Source of the DNA: Bacteroidota bacterium
Lineage (GTDB): Bacteria > Bacteroidota > Bacteroidia > Chitinophagales > Chitinophagaceae
Assembly (NCBI GenBank): GCA_018266455.1
Contig: JAFEAJ010000044.1
Coordinates: 43,850-107,849 of the forward strand
Length of the DNA stretch: 64,000 nt
Direction: 5' to 3'
Shown here: positions 34,182 through 43,751 of the stretch, piece by piece
Layout of the letters: the number at the start of each line of letters is the position of its first letter
Numbering within the stretch: position 1 is the stretch's first letter
The notes under the pieces: generated by a model
The model's input: the letters and a program-made list of their open reading frames with translations, nothing else
Told to the model about the DNA's origin: nothing
Databases searched by the model: none
Made by a program: the position numbers and the translations under genes

Positions 34182-36410
34182 CTATCTTCCTCTTCTTCTG
34201 AAGCCGCCGCCGCCACCGCCATTCCCTCCGGATGGTCTTGAGAATGATCTTGATGGGGCAACAGAGCTGCCTCTTGCCTGCTGAAAATTCTGTGAGCGCA
34301 TGAACCCCCGGTCGCGCATCTGTTGCTGGCGGTTTAAGTTTTGTATTTGTGGCGCATTGCGCTGCACAGGCTTCCATTGCTGGTTCTGCTGCCTTTGCTG
34401 CCACTGGTTATTTTGATAATTGCGCTGAAACACATTGCCATTCCTGTCAGAATAGACATTATTTTGAGGGTTTGGCCTTGTTTGGAATCCCGGCTGTACA
34501 TTGCCGTTAGGCCTGTTGTTAAAGCCGGGGCGCATATTGCTGTTTTGATAACGGCTGTTGTTAGCCGGAGAAGTAACCCGATTGAAATTATTTCTCCTGT
34601 TGTCAATGGTCACGACATCTCTCCTATAGTTATAAATATTTGTAGTGTAGTTGTTCACATAGGTATTCCTGTTCCTGTAAAAATTATTTCCATAATAGCC
34701 ATAGGAGCGGTAACTGTTCCATATATACGGAGGCCGGTATACATGAGGCCCCCACCAGCCGCCGCCCCAGTAGCCCCCCCATGGGTGGCCAATATTGACC
34801 CCTAAATGGAACCACCCAAAGCTATATCCAAAACCCATGCACCAGCCTGCCCATGGGTTATAACACATGCCGAAGCCCCATGTCCATGGCCTTGGATAAT
34901 AATAGCCATAATACCAAGGGTCATAATAAAACCCTGTTCCATAAACAACGGTTGGGCCATAAACAAATGTATTGAGGTAACCTGGAGTATAGCCCATATA
35001 TATATAGTCTGGCGTTACATCGTAGATATATACATATTTGATATTATAGACAGGGCTGCTGGGCGGGATACTTTCCACTTCTTCCGGTCTTTCTGTGCAA
35101 ACCGCCCATGGGCCATTGGGGCTTTGAGATTCAAACCACACGCCCTTGTCAACACAATAATAGGTGTTCCCGTAACGGATCACCGAATTGGGCGTGTTAA
35201 CGCCATATTGCAAATCGGTTCCCTGCACATTTTCAAATCTTGGCTCACCATCATAAGTAACAGAAGTTGTCGCGGTGCTCCTGTCCACTTTCGCTGTTTG
35301 AGGGATTTGAGCATCCATTACCGCTTCGCGTGCCGCATCAGTGCCAGCGACGCTGGCCAGCACATTGTCTTTTGGAGAGCCTTCAGGGATTTTTGCAAAA
35401 TCAGCCGGAAGGGAATTGGCAGCAATATATTGCCAGCGGCCATCGAGTATTGGAGAGGTATACCAGCGTCCCGAAAGCAGCACGTAAAATTGTTTTGAGC
35501 TATTGTCTAAAAAAATGTCATTTGAAGAGTTGCTGACATAGGAAAGGCTTGTGCCATCTATAGGAGTGAAGCTTGGTTGCCCATTGGTTTGAACGAGCTC
35601 TGCAGGCTTTGTGCTTACGATGATATCAGATATTTTATTTTGCTGGCTTGCAGAGGCAGAATCAACATAGCCTGCATTTGAGCTGTTGGCTTCATCAACG
35701 GCCGTTTGGATTTTCTGTAAATTTTGGGGTACATTATCATTGGTATAATCATAAGGCCCCGTTGCGGAAGGTGCACTATACCAGTGCTTGCTGCCATATA
35801 AATAAAACTTTCCGTCATTGTTTTTTACAATTGTGAACGGAGTGTTTATAACTGCTTGCAGGTTCCATTCTTTGTTTTCCTGCAATTTTGGCTCACCATC
35901 AATTAATACAAGTATTGAGGGGCGGCTTACATAAAAAATTTTCGGTGGGTTATTATCAAGGTCTCTCGATAATTTTGCTTGTTGCTGGTTCTGGTCGAGA
36001 GAGGCTAATATTTCATCCAATGAAATATCTCCGGCAACTTGAGGCAATTGCGTTTCCAAAGTAGTTTTCAAATTTCCAACCAGGTTATCATCTACCTGCC
36101 CTGGGAATTTGATATTAGGAATTTTAACCGACTGGATATTCAGGACACGGTTGTCTCTGTCGGTTTCAACAATGGCTACCGCCCAAAAGGTGCCGAATAT
36201 TGGATCTGTTTTGCCATTCTGCAAAACAGAGATGGCCGCGCGGGCTTTGAGCACATTGCCCTTGAATGATTCGGGCTGAAGCTCATAGATTTTTATGGTT
36301 GAGCCATCGTTTGCGGTAATGACTTTTGGCCAGTTGCCCTGTCCTGCCCTGGAGGTGTTAACAGCAAGCAGGACACCGCACATCATTAGTATTTTTGATA
36401 AGATTTTCAT
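34182..36410 (-). CDS. Secreted protein with three ~70-aa repeats and an aromatic/Asn/Gly-rich tail
   Basis: 742 aa with a signal peptide (about 1-22). Similar proteins are annotated 'carbohydrate-binding family V/XII'. I see three copies of a ~70-residue unit at about 160-235, 265-345 and 380-455. Each has a DGEP-like turn, an 'NT/NS' strand, an aromatic Y-Y/F-Y pair, then W-x-S and GPW or GRW (KHWYSAPSATGPY; GRWYTSPILDGRW; GVWFESQSPNGPW). After the third, a Tyr/Trp/Gly-rich stretch (about 470-570) and an Asn/Arg/Gln-rich tail ending in six Gly and FRRRGR suggest a surface or matrix role. The function is unknown. Confidence 0.75.
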   Translation of the reverse strand: MKILSKILMMCGVLLAVNTSRAGQGNWPKVITANDGSTIKIYELQPESFKGNVLKARAAISVLQNGKTDPIFGTFWAVAIVETDRDNRVLNIQSVKIPNIKFPGQVDDNLVGNLKTTLETQLPQVAGDISLDEILASLDQNQQQAKLSRDLDNNPPKIFYVSRPSILVLIDGEPKLQENKEWNLQAVINTPFTIVKNNDGKFYLYGSKHWYSAPSATGPYDYTNDNVPQNLQKIQTAVDEANSSNAGYVDSASASQQNKISDIIVSTKPAELVQTNGQPSFTPIDGTSLSYVSNSSNDIFLDNSSKQFYVLLSGRWYTSPILDGRWQYIAANSLPADFAKIPEGSPKDNVLASVAGTDAAREAVMDAQIPQTAKVDRSTATTSVTYDGEPRFENVQGTDLQYGVNTPNSVIRYGNTYYCVDKGVWFESQSPNGPWAVCTERPEEVESIPPSSPVYNIKYVYIYDVTPDYIYMGYTPGYLNTFVYGPTVVYGTGFYYDPWYYGYYYPRPWTWGFGMCYNPWAGWCMGFGYSFGWFHLGVNIGHPWGGYWGGGWWGPHVYRPPYIWNSYRSYGYYGNNFYRNRNTYVNNYTTNIYNYRRDVVTIDNRRNNFNRVTSPANNSRYQNSNMRPGFNNRPNGNVQPGFQTRPNPQNNVYSDRNGNVFQRNYQNNQWQQRQQNQQWKPVQRNAPQIQNLNRQQQMRDRGFMRSQNFQQARGSSVAPSRSFSRPSGGNGGGGGGFRRRGR

Positions 36411-36639
36411 GTTAAATTTTTTAGTGTTTTATGATTAACAACGATTGATCCAGGCAATTTTACCCCTATAAAGTTACAGAAAACTCATCCCTGAACTTTA
36501 TGTGGACTTACATTTTGAATGGTTGTTTATAAACGAAATGTTAATAGCATGGTGTTGTTATTGTTTGGTTAAACACTAAAAACATTCAATAAGGTTATTG
36601 TCAGGCAACAGGGTTTAAAAAAAGAGTGAAATTCTTATT

Positions 36640-36739
36640 TCATGCTGAAATACCTTTACCAGATTTTGCAGTTACCGAAACCTTTTTCGGGGCGCCGGGA
36701 TGCTTGTATTTAACATATTTCCAGTTTCTTGGCGTTCAT
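36640..36739 (-). pseudogene. Possible 32-aa basic peptide frame, broken by one base
   Basis: Downstream of polA on the same strand. From the ATG at 36739 the first five codons read MNAKK; shifting by one base inside AAGAAA (36725-36730) gives a 32-aa product with KYVKYKHPGAPKKVSV and TAKSGKGISA before a TGA at 36640-36642. The strongly basic, Pro/Gly-containing composition looks protein-like, but the frame is not intact in this sequence and I recognise no family. Confidence 0.25.
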
Positions 36740-36814
36740 TCAACAGCCTGTCGACAGTACAGGTCATTCGTTTATCTCTTTTCTAAAAACACGAGGGTTA
36801 CGTTTAGGGTTTGG

Positions 36815-39667
36815 TCAATGTGCTTCCAGCCAGTTTTCGCCTTCACCAATCTCAGCTTCCACGGGCACCCCGTTTGGCAGCGGCAGTGCCTTTTTCATGC
36901 AATCCAGGATGATTGGCTTTATGATTTCAGCTTCCTCTTTCACGGCATCAAAAACAAGCTCATCATGCACCTGTAAAATCATTTTTGATTTAAAATTATT
37001 TTTCTTGAACGCTTCATGCACTTTTATCATCGCCAGTTTAATCATATCTGCTGCGGTTCCCTGAATTGGGGAGTTAATGGCATTTCTTTCCGCAAAACCC
37101 CGCACGGTGAAGTTGGCGCTGTTGATATCTCTCAGCCAGCGCTTGCGCCCCATCAGTGTTTGCACATAACCGTGCTCACGGGCAAAATTGATGGTATCAT
37201 CCATATATTTTTGAATACTGGCAAACTGCTTTTTGTAGTTATCAATAATTTCTTTCGCTTCGCTTCTGCTGATGCCGAGATTATCGGCAAGCCCGAATGC
37301 GCCCTGGCCATAGATGATACCGAAGTTTACACTTTTTGCTTTGTAGCGCATCTCTTTAGTAACTTCTTTTTCATCAATGCCATAAACTTTTGCTGCAGTA
37401 GCTGTATGAATGTCTTTTCCATTTTTAAATGAGCTGCACATGGCTGTGTCTCCGCTGATGGCAGCTACAATGCGCAGCTCAATCTGGGAGTAATCCGCAG
37501 ACAATAAAATGTGTTTTTCATCGCGGGGGATAAACGCTTTCCTGATTTCTCTTCCGCGCTCAGTCCTTACCGGGATGTTCTGCAGATTGGGGTTATTGCT
37601 CGATAATCTCCCTGTTACAGCAACAGCCTGTGCATAAGAAGTATGTACTCTTCCTGTTCTTCGGTTAACCATCAACGGTAGGGCATCAACATAAGTTGAT
37701 TTTAGCTTTGTAAGTTCGCGATAAGCAAGGATATCTTCTACAATTTTATTTTGATGAGAAAGCTTCAATAAAACATCTTCTCCGGTAGCATATTGCCCGG
37801 TTTTGGTTTTTTTTGCTTTTGGGTCAAGCTGCAGTTTTTCAAAAAGCACTTCACCAAGTTGTTTTGGAGAAGCAAGATTGAATCTTACGCCAGCCTGTTT
37901 AAACACACTTTCTTCAGCATTTTTGGCATCAGCTTCCAGTTGTTTGGAATAATTCTTTAAAAAATTCTCATCAATTCGCACGCCTTCAAATTCCATATCA
38001 GTTAATACCCTGACCAAAGGGTTCTCAACTTCTAAAAAAACTTTTTCAACTTCTTTTTCTTTTAATAACGGGGTGAACTTATTTTTTAGCTGAAGTGTAA
38101 TGTCTGCGTCTTCTGAAGCATATTCCTTTATTTTTTCAAGCTCAACATCGCGCATATTGCCCTGCTCCTTTCCTTTCTTTCCTATCAGTTCTTCAATATG
38201 CACCGGGTCATAGCCCAGGTATTGCACGCTTAATGAATCCATATCCCGTTTGCCATCGGGTTCGATAACATAATGAGCGAGCATTGTATCAAAAATATTT
38301 CCTCCGGGCTCGATTCCATACCACTTCAACATCAGTAAATCATACTTCGTGTTCTGTCCTATCCATGTTATCGTTGGCTGGTTGAATAGCTGGCTGAACA
38401 GCGCAAGTATTTTTTTGGTTTCACTTTGTTCGGGAGGGCAAGGAACATAAAATGCTTCGCCAGGTTTATAAGCAAAACTTAGCCCAACCAGCTCGGCATC
38501 GTTCGGGTCAATACCTGTAGTTTCTGTATCGAAACAAATTTCTTTCCGGGCAAACAGGTTCTCTACAAGTTCTTTGATAGCCGGTTCGCCCTGGATTGCA
38601 ATATAATTATGAGGGGTATTGTGAATGTTCTTCTCGGTGGTTACAATATCGGGAATTTCTCCTGGCTGCGGGTCTTCCCGGGTTGCTTTTGGCTTTTCGG
38701 TTGAGCCTAATTTTTTTTGATGCCCCGAAGCTTTTATTTCTTGCCCGAACAAATCAGCCTGCACGCCCTGAGGCGCAACAGAGAACATATTAAAATCATC
38801 TCCCAACACTCTTTTCCCAAGTGTTTTGAACTCAAGATCGGCAAAAACATCTTTCAATGTTTCTTTGTCCCATTCTTTTAGTTTAAAATCTTCTTCATGA
38901 AATTGCAGGGGGACATTCACAATAATAGTTGCTAACTTTTTGCTCATCATCGCAAGCGCTTTCCCGGCCTTTACCTTCTCTCCTAAGGCTCCTTTTATTT
39001 TTCCTGCATTTTCCAGAACATTTTCTATTGTTCCGTATTCTGCCAACAATTTAGAAGCAGTTTTTTCACCGATGCCCGGTATGCCCGGGATATTGTCTAC
39101 TGAATCGCCCATCAGGCCAAGGATGTCTATTACCTGGGAAACATCTTTGATATTCCATTTTTCACAAACTTCTTTCGGCCCCAGGATTTCAGCAGTGCCT
39201 CCCTGGTAAGGAGGTTTGTAAATTTTAATTTTATCCGATACCAACTGCCCATAATCTTTATCGGGCGTTACCATAAAAACTTCGTACCCCGCATCTGCAG
39301 CTTGCCTGCTAAGGGTGCCGATAACGTCATCGGCTTCATATCCGTCAAGCTCTATTACGGGGATGTTAAAGCCTTTTATAATTTTTTTTATATCCGGGAT
39401 TGCGCTGATCAGGTCTTCAGGTGCTTCCTGCCTGTTGGCTTTGTAATCTGCAAAATCAGTATGCCGCTCAGTTGGGGCTTGCGTATCAAAACAAACAGCA
39501 ATATGCGACGGCTTTTGGTTGTTGACGAGATCAATTAATGTGTTGGTGAAACCGAACTGGGCATTGGTGTTGCGCCCTTTTGAAGTTGTCCGCGGGTTGC
39601 GTATGAGGGCATAATAGGCGCGAAAGATGAGCGCCATTGCATCGAGAAGGAATAATTTTTTTTCCAT
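36815..39667 (-). CDS. polA: DNA polymerase I
   Basis: 950 aa. The 5'-3' exonuclease domain (about 1-290) keeps the metal-binding Asp clusters (FLLDAMALIFRAYYA, DGYEADDVIGT, ILGLMGDSVDNIPG). The 3'-5' proofreading domain appears active, with FDTETTGID holding the DxE motif. The polymerase domain has LLSADYSQIELRI (motif A) and the O-helix KSVNFGIIYGQGAFGL, then QVHDELVFD (motif C). It fills gaps during repair and removes Okazaki primers. A 404-bp non-coding stretch follows its stop. uvrB lies upstream on the same strand, 267 bp away. Confidence 0.97.
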   Translation of the reverse strand: MEKKLFLLDAMALIFRAYYALIRNPRTTSKGRNTNAQFGFTNTLIDLVNNQKPSHIAVCFDTQAPTERHTDFADYKANRQEAPEDLISAIPDIKKIIKGFNIPVIELDGYEADDVIGTLSRQAADAGYEVFMVTPDKDYGQLVSDKIKIYKPPYQGGTAEILGPKEVCEKWNIKDVSQVIDILGLMGDSVDNIPGIPGIGEKTASKLLAEYGTIENVLENAGKIKGALGEKVKAGKALAMMSKKLATIIVNVPLQFHEEDFKLKEWDKETLKDVFADLEFKTLGKRVLGDDFNMFSVAPQGVQADLFGQEIKASGHQKKLGSTEKPKATREDPQPGEIPDIVTTEKNIHNTPHNYIAIQGEPAIKELVENLFARKEICFDTETTGIDPNDAELVGLSFAYKPGEAFYVPCPPEQSETKKILALFSQLFNQPTITWIGQNTKYDLLMLKWYGIEPGGNIFDTMLAHYVIEPDGKRDMDSLSVQYLGYDPVHIEELIGKKGKEQGNMRDVELEKIKEYASEDADITLQLKNKFTPLLKEKEVEKVFLEVENPLVRVLTDMEFEGVRIDENFLKNYSKQLEADAKNAEESVFKQAGVRFNLASPKQLGEVLFEKLQLDPKAKKTKTGQYATGEDVLLKLSHQNKIVEDILAYRELTKLKSTYVDALPLMVNRRTGRVHTSYAQAVAVTGRLSSNNPNLQNIPVRTERGREIRKAFIPRDEKHILLSADYSQIELRIVAAISGDTAMCSSFKNGKDIHTATAAKVYGIDEKEVTKEMRYKAKSVNFGIIYGQGAFGLADNLGISRSEAKEIIDNYKKQFASIQKYMDDTINFAREHGYVQTLMGRKRWLRDINSANFTVRGFAERNAINSPIQGTAADMIKLAMIKVHEAFKKNNFKSKMILQVHDELVFDAVKEEAEIIKPIILDCMKKALPLPNGVPVEAEIGEGENWLEAH

Positions 39668-39934
39668 AGTTGCTTTGTTTGTACTGATGAAATTTGAGGG
39701 CGCAGAAACTACTAAGTTAAGGGATATCGTAAACGGTAATATAGAAAAAGCAAAAAGGGGCGTTAATACAGTTTGTAGGAGGAATGTTTAATGTGTGCAA
39801 TATAAAAAATCTCAGTTTCCGTTGGTTTTCAGCTCAATTTGTCCACGACTTCACCAACAACAAATCCAAGCAAGCTGCAAGCTACTCCATAAAAGGCCAA
39901 TCTTATCCGCTTATGAACAATTTTAAGGGCTCCA

Positions 39935-41974
39935 TCATTGCTTCATTGTTTCCAGCTCTTTTTGCAGCCTGAACATTTCATCGCGAAGGCGGGCTGCTTC
40001 CATAAAATCGAGATCGCGGGCAGCTTTCTCCATTTCTTTTTTGATTTTTGAAACGGCTTTTTCCATTTGAGGGATGGTTTTGTATTGCTCCTGTTCTTCT
40101 GCAGCAACGGTAACCAGGTCTTCGCCGGCCTGAATGGCATAAGGGTTTTTTGAATCAAAGCCTTTGATGTCAAGCACAGAAGTTTGTGCAAAAACCTGCT
40201 CTTTTGATTTTTTAATGGTAGCTGGCACAATACTGTGCGCAATATTATATGCGACCTGTTTTTCCCTTCGCCTGTTGGTTTCATCGATGGTGCGCTGCAT
40301 ACTTTCGGTCATCACATCAGCATAAAAAATAACGAGGCCGTCAACATTCCTTGCTGCGCGGCCAGCAGTTTGGGTCAGGGATTTTTCGTTGCGAAGGAAT
40401 CCTTCTTTGTCTGCGTCTAAAATGGCTACCAAAGAAACTTCGGGCAAGTCCAGCCCTTCCCGCAACAGGTTTACGCCCACCAGCACGTCGATTTCACCGA
40501 GGCGCAGTTGCCTTAATATTTCTACACGCTCTAAGGTGTCTACTTCGCTGTGTATGTATTTTGATTTGATATTGATGCGGTGAAGATATTTGTCCATCTC
40601 TTCAGCCATGCGCTTGGTGAGTGTTGTGACCAGCACCCTGTCGCCTTTTGTAACGCGCTTGTCAATTTCATCCAGCAGGTCATCAATCTGGTTTATGCTT
40701 GGGCGAATTTCAATAGGAGGGTCTAATAATCCTGTTGGTCTTACCACTTGCTCAACAACGACCCCTCCTGTTTTTTCCAATTCATAATCGCCGGGCGTTG
40801 CAGATACAAAAATAGTTTGATGCGTGAGCGATTCGAACTCATGAAAATTCAGGGGGCGATTGTCAAGGGCAGATGGGAGGCGAAAACCATAATCAACTAA
40901 AATCAATTTCCTGCTCCTGTCGCCTCCGTACATTCCGCTCACTTGCGGAATAGTTTGATGGCTCTCATCAATAACGCACAAAAAATCTTTAGGGAAATAA
41001 TCGAGCAAACAAAATGGCCTTGTGCCCGGTTGGCGCCTGTCAAAAAACCTGGAGTAGTTTTCAATTCCATTACAATAGCCCAGCTCACGTATCATTTCCA
41101 AATCATAATTCACGCGCTCGCTCAAGCGTTGCGCTTCGATGTATTTTCCCAAGCCTTTGAAATAATCAGCCTGTGCCGCCATTTCATCCTGGATCTCGCA
41201 AATAATTTGCTGCAACATGTTTTTTGGTGCCAGGTAGAGGTTTGCCGGGAAGATGGCTGCATCTTCCATTTTACCAATCCTTTTTCCTGTTGTGATATCA
41301 AAGCTTTCGATTTCTTCAATATCATCGCCAAAAAAACTGACCCGATAGCCATAGTCTACATAAGGAAGGTTGATGTCAACGGTGTCTCCTTTTACACGAA
41401 ATGATCCTCTTTCAAATTCTCCCTGGCTGCGGTTGTATAAAGAATTCACGAGCGAATGCAAAAATCCCTGTCGCGAAATGGTTTGCCCTTGCCTGATGCG
41501 GATGATTCCATTTTCATACTCGCTGGGGTTCCCGATGCCATAAATGCAGCTTACAGAAGCAACGACAATAATGTCTCTTCTGCCAGTTAACAATTGTGCT
41601 GTTGCCTGAAGCCGCAGCTTATCCAGCTCTTCATTAATGGATAAATCTTTTTCGATATAGGTGTTGCTCACTGGCAGATAAGCTTCGGGCTGATAATAAT
41701 CGTAGTATGAAACAAAATAACCAACTGCGTTTTCAGGAAAGAACTGTTTGAACTCGCCGTAAAGCTGGGCTACTAATGTTTTGTTGTGGGTGAGCACCAA
41801 TGTCGGCCTTTGCACATTTTGAATGACATTGGCAATGGTAAAAGTTTTACCGGAGCCCGTTACCCCCAGCAATGTTTGGCAATGTTCGCCATTCAAAATG
41901 CCAGCAGTCAGCTGCCCTATTGCTCCAGGCTGATCTCCTGCAGGGGGGTATGGCGTATGTATTTTGAATGGCAT
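39935..41974 (-). CDS. uvrB: UvrABC system protein B
   Basis: 679 aa damage-recognition helicase of nucleotide excision repair. Walker A is GVTGSGKTF, and the beta-hairpin YYDYYQPEAYLP inserts between the DNA strands. DEAD-like DESH (CVIDESHQ) and the C-terminal UVR motif (DLDFMEAARLRDEMFRLQKELE) that binds UvrC are present. The start ATG at 41974 gives the conserved FKIHTPYPPAGDQPGAI N-terminus. A short coding-like frame overlaps its stop on the same strand, and another, opposite in direction, overlaps its start. Confidence 0.97.
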   Translation of the reverse strand: MPFKIHTPYPPAGDQPGAIGQLTAGILNGEHCQTLLGVTGSGKTFTIANVIQNVQRPTLVLTHNKTLVAQLYGEFKQFFPENAVGYFVSYYDYYQPEAYLPVSNTYIEKDLSINEELDKLRLQATAQLLTGRRDIIVVASVSCIYGIGNPSEYENGIIRIRQGQTISRQGFLHSLVNSLYNRSQGEFERGSFRVKGDTVDINLPYVDYGYRVSFFGDDIEEIESFDITTGKRIGKMEDAAIFPANLYLAPKNMLQQIICEIQDEMAAQADYFKGLGKYIEAQRLSERVNYDLEMIRELGYCNGIENYSRFFDRRQPGTRPFCLLDYFPKDFLCVIDESHQTIPQVSGMYGGDRSRKLILVDYGFRLPSALDNRPLNFHEFESLTHQTIFVSATPGDYELEKTGGVVVEQVVRPTGLLDPPIEIRPSINQIDDLLDEIDKRVTKGDRVLVTTLTKRMAEEMDKYLHRINIKSKYIHSEVDTLERVEILRQLRLGEIDVLVGVNLLREGLDLPEVSLVAILDADKEGFLRNEKSLTQTAGRAARNVDGLVIFYADVMTESMQRTIDETNRRREKQVAYNIAHSIVPATIKKSKEQVFAQTSVLDIKGFDSKNPYAIQAGEDLVTVAAEEQEQYKTIPQMEKAVSKIKKEMEKAARDLDFMEAARLRDEMFRLQKELETMKQ

Positions 41975-42358
41975 GATAAGAAAATTAAGAAGGCAAATTT
42001 AATTCAATCCCACATTAACCAACAATTCACCAAACAGGAGAAGGCCAATAATATTTTATCAGGTTTATTTGCACTGGTATTTCCTGGTGAAGAAGTTCGC
42101 GAAGAATTTTACCTGGCCAGGTCTTTTGTTGGAGCATAGGGATCATTTAATACTTGTAGGCTTAAACCCGTTGCGTATTAAAAAAAGTATTGTTAGCAGC
42201 TTAGTGAATAAGCAAATATAATAAGCGATTATTACGTTCTAATATCAATAAGGTATCCAATAGCAGATCCATGCTTACAGGAAAAGGCTTTCGCAACAAT
42301 TCCCATTTGAACAAACAATTTGGGAGGCATGGCTTATAAAGCAAAAACAAAACCTCCA

Positions 42359-43642
42359 ATGAAGCTCCAAATGGGGAAGCGAAATAAAGTTAAAAAAATG
42401 TGGCTTGTTGCCGCTTTTTGTTTATCGTATGTTTCTTTATGCGCCCAGGAAGGGGCGGTCGACTCTTCATTCTACAAAAATCAAAAGGACATGAAGGACG
42501 TAGTCAACGAACTTTTTAAAAAGCATAAGCCCCAGGAATCAAAAAAAGATCGAAAATTTCAATATGCTTTTTTCCCTGCGGCAGGGTATACTTCAAACAC
42601 AGGTTTTGCTGTTGCCGCAGGCGCTAATGCGGTTTTCAAAATGGATGGATCACAAAAAGAATCAAATATACTCACAAGCATTACGTATACTCAATTCAGC
42701 CAGACTATTTTCCCTTTCCAGGTAAGCATTTGGTCTAAAAAAGACAAGTTCAATTTTATTCTCGACAGCCGTTACATAAGTTATCCTTCTGCTGCTTATG
42801 GTTTGCGGGGGAGGTCAAAACTGGATAGTGGGTATTCTATTAACTTTAGCTGGCTTAAAGTGCATCCGTCAGTGCTTGTTAAGGTGTCTAAAAATTTTTA
42901 TGGCGGTGCGGGTTTGTTTTATGATTATTTCTGGAATATAAAAGAAGACGGGGTTCCGGTAGTAATTCCTACCACAGCCAATCCGTTAGGCATTGCAACG
43001 GCTTTTGAACATTATACAAAAAAGAAAATTCCATCCAGGAAAGAAACTGCTTTTGGGCCGGCATTCAAGTTGTTGTTTGATTCAAGAGATAACCCAGTAA
43101 ACCCGTCGAACGGTTTGTTTGCAACGGCATTGATCCATTCTTCTTTCAAAAGTTGGGGAAGCGATACCAGTTGGAGCACTTTAATAATTGACGCAAGGAA
43201 GTATTTTTCTTTTTCGCGCAACAAAGAAAGCGTGCTCGCATTATGGGCTTATTATTGGCAGAATTTTGGGAAATCCTCTTTTCTTTTATTGCCAAGCACG
43301 GGGTGGGACGAAGCCTGGAACACGGGGCGTGGGTATTCTCAAGGTAGGTATCGCGGATCTAGTATGCGTTATCTTGAAGCAGAATATCGTTTCCAAATCA
43401 TGAAAAACGGACTGATTGGAGGGGTTATATTCACCAACCTGCAGAACTTCCCAAATGAATTGTATACTTCTTATTCTGAACACAGGGGAAGAAAAGAAGT
43501 CCAGGTAACAAGCCTGGGATATGGTTTAGGGCTCAGGGTCAAATTCAATAAGTATTCGAAAACAAATGTGGCCTTTGATATGGGATTTGGGCAAGATTTC
43601 CCAAGACCATGGCTTGCAGTAAACCTGGGAGAGGTTTTTTAG
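42359..43642 (+). CDS. Outer-membrane beta-barrel (BamA/TamA-like surface antigen)
   Basis: A signal peptide (VAAFCLSYVSLCAQ, cleavage near residue 33) and about 390 residues of barrel strands follow. Landmarks are PAAGYTSNTGFAVAAGANAVF at the first strand, GPAFKLLFDSRDNPVNPSNGLFA (an Omp85-type DxRDNxxNP strand) and a C-terminus ending in aromatic VNLGEVF. The barrel resembles BamA/TamA, but no POTRA repeats precede it. Start choice is uncertain: ATGs at 42359, 42371 and 42398 are possible and an upstream ATG at 42320 extends the frame. The role is unknown. It lies alone, with a 384-bp stretch before it. Confidence 0.8.
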   Translation: MKLQMGKRNKVKKMWLVAAFCLSYVSLCAQEGAVDSSFYKNQKDMKDVVNELFKKHKPQESKKDRKFQYAFFPAAGYTSNTGFAVAAGANAVFKMDGSQKESNILTSITYTQFSQTIFPFQVSIWSKKDKFNFILDSRYISYPSAAYGLRGRSKLDSGYSINFSWLKVHPSVLVKVSKNFYGGAGLFYDYFWNIKEDGVPVVIPTTANPLGIATAFEHYTKKKIPSRKETAFGPAFKLLFDSRDNPVNPSNGLFATALIHSSFKSWGSDTSWSTLIIDARKYFSFSRNKESVLALWAYYWQNFGKSSFLLLPSTGWDEAWNTGRGYSQGRYRGSSMRYLEAEYRFQIMKNGLIGGVIFTNLQNFPNELYTSYSEHRGRKEVQVTSLGYGLGLRVKFNKYSKTNVAFDMGFGQDFPRPWLAVNLGEVF

Positions 43643-43686
43643 AGATGATCAATTTTTTTAGATCTTATACTATCTTCTATAAAACA

Positions 43687-43711
43687 AAGACCCCCCAATC
43701 CGGAGGGTCTT
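43687..43711 (-). terminator. Terminator of the 72-aa protein gene
   Basis: An AAGACCC/GGGTCTT stem, extended by CC/GG after one mismatch, is followed on the minus strand by TTGTTTTATA. It lies 40 bp beyond the stop of the gene at 43752. There is little T-run on the plus strand. Confidence 0.65.
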
Positions 43712-43751
43712 GATAAAAAAATGGCATCGGTCTATAAAGAAAGATGGTTGA

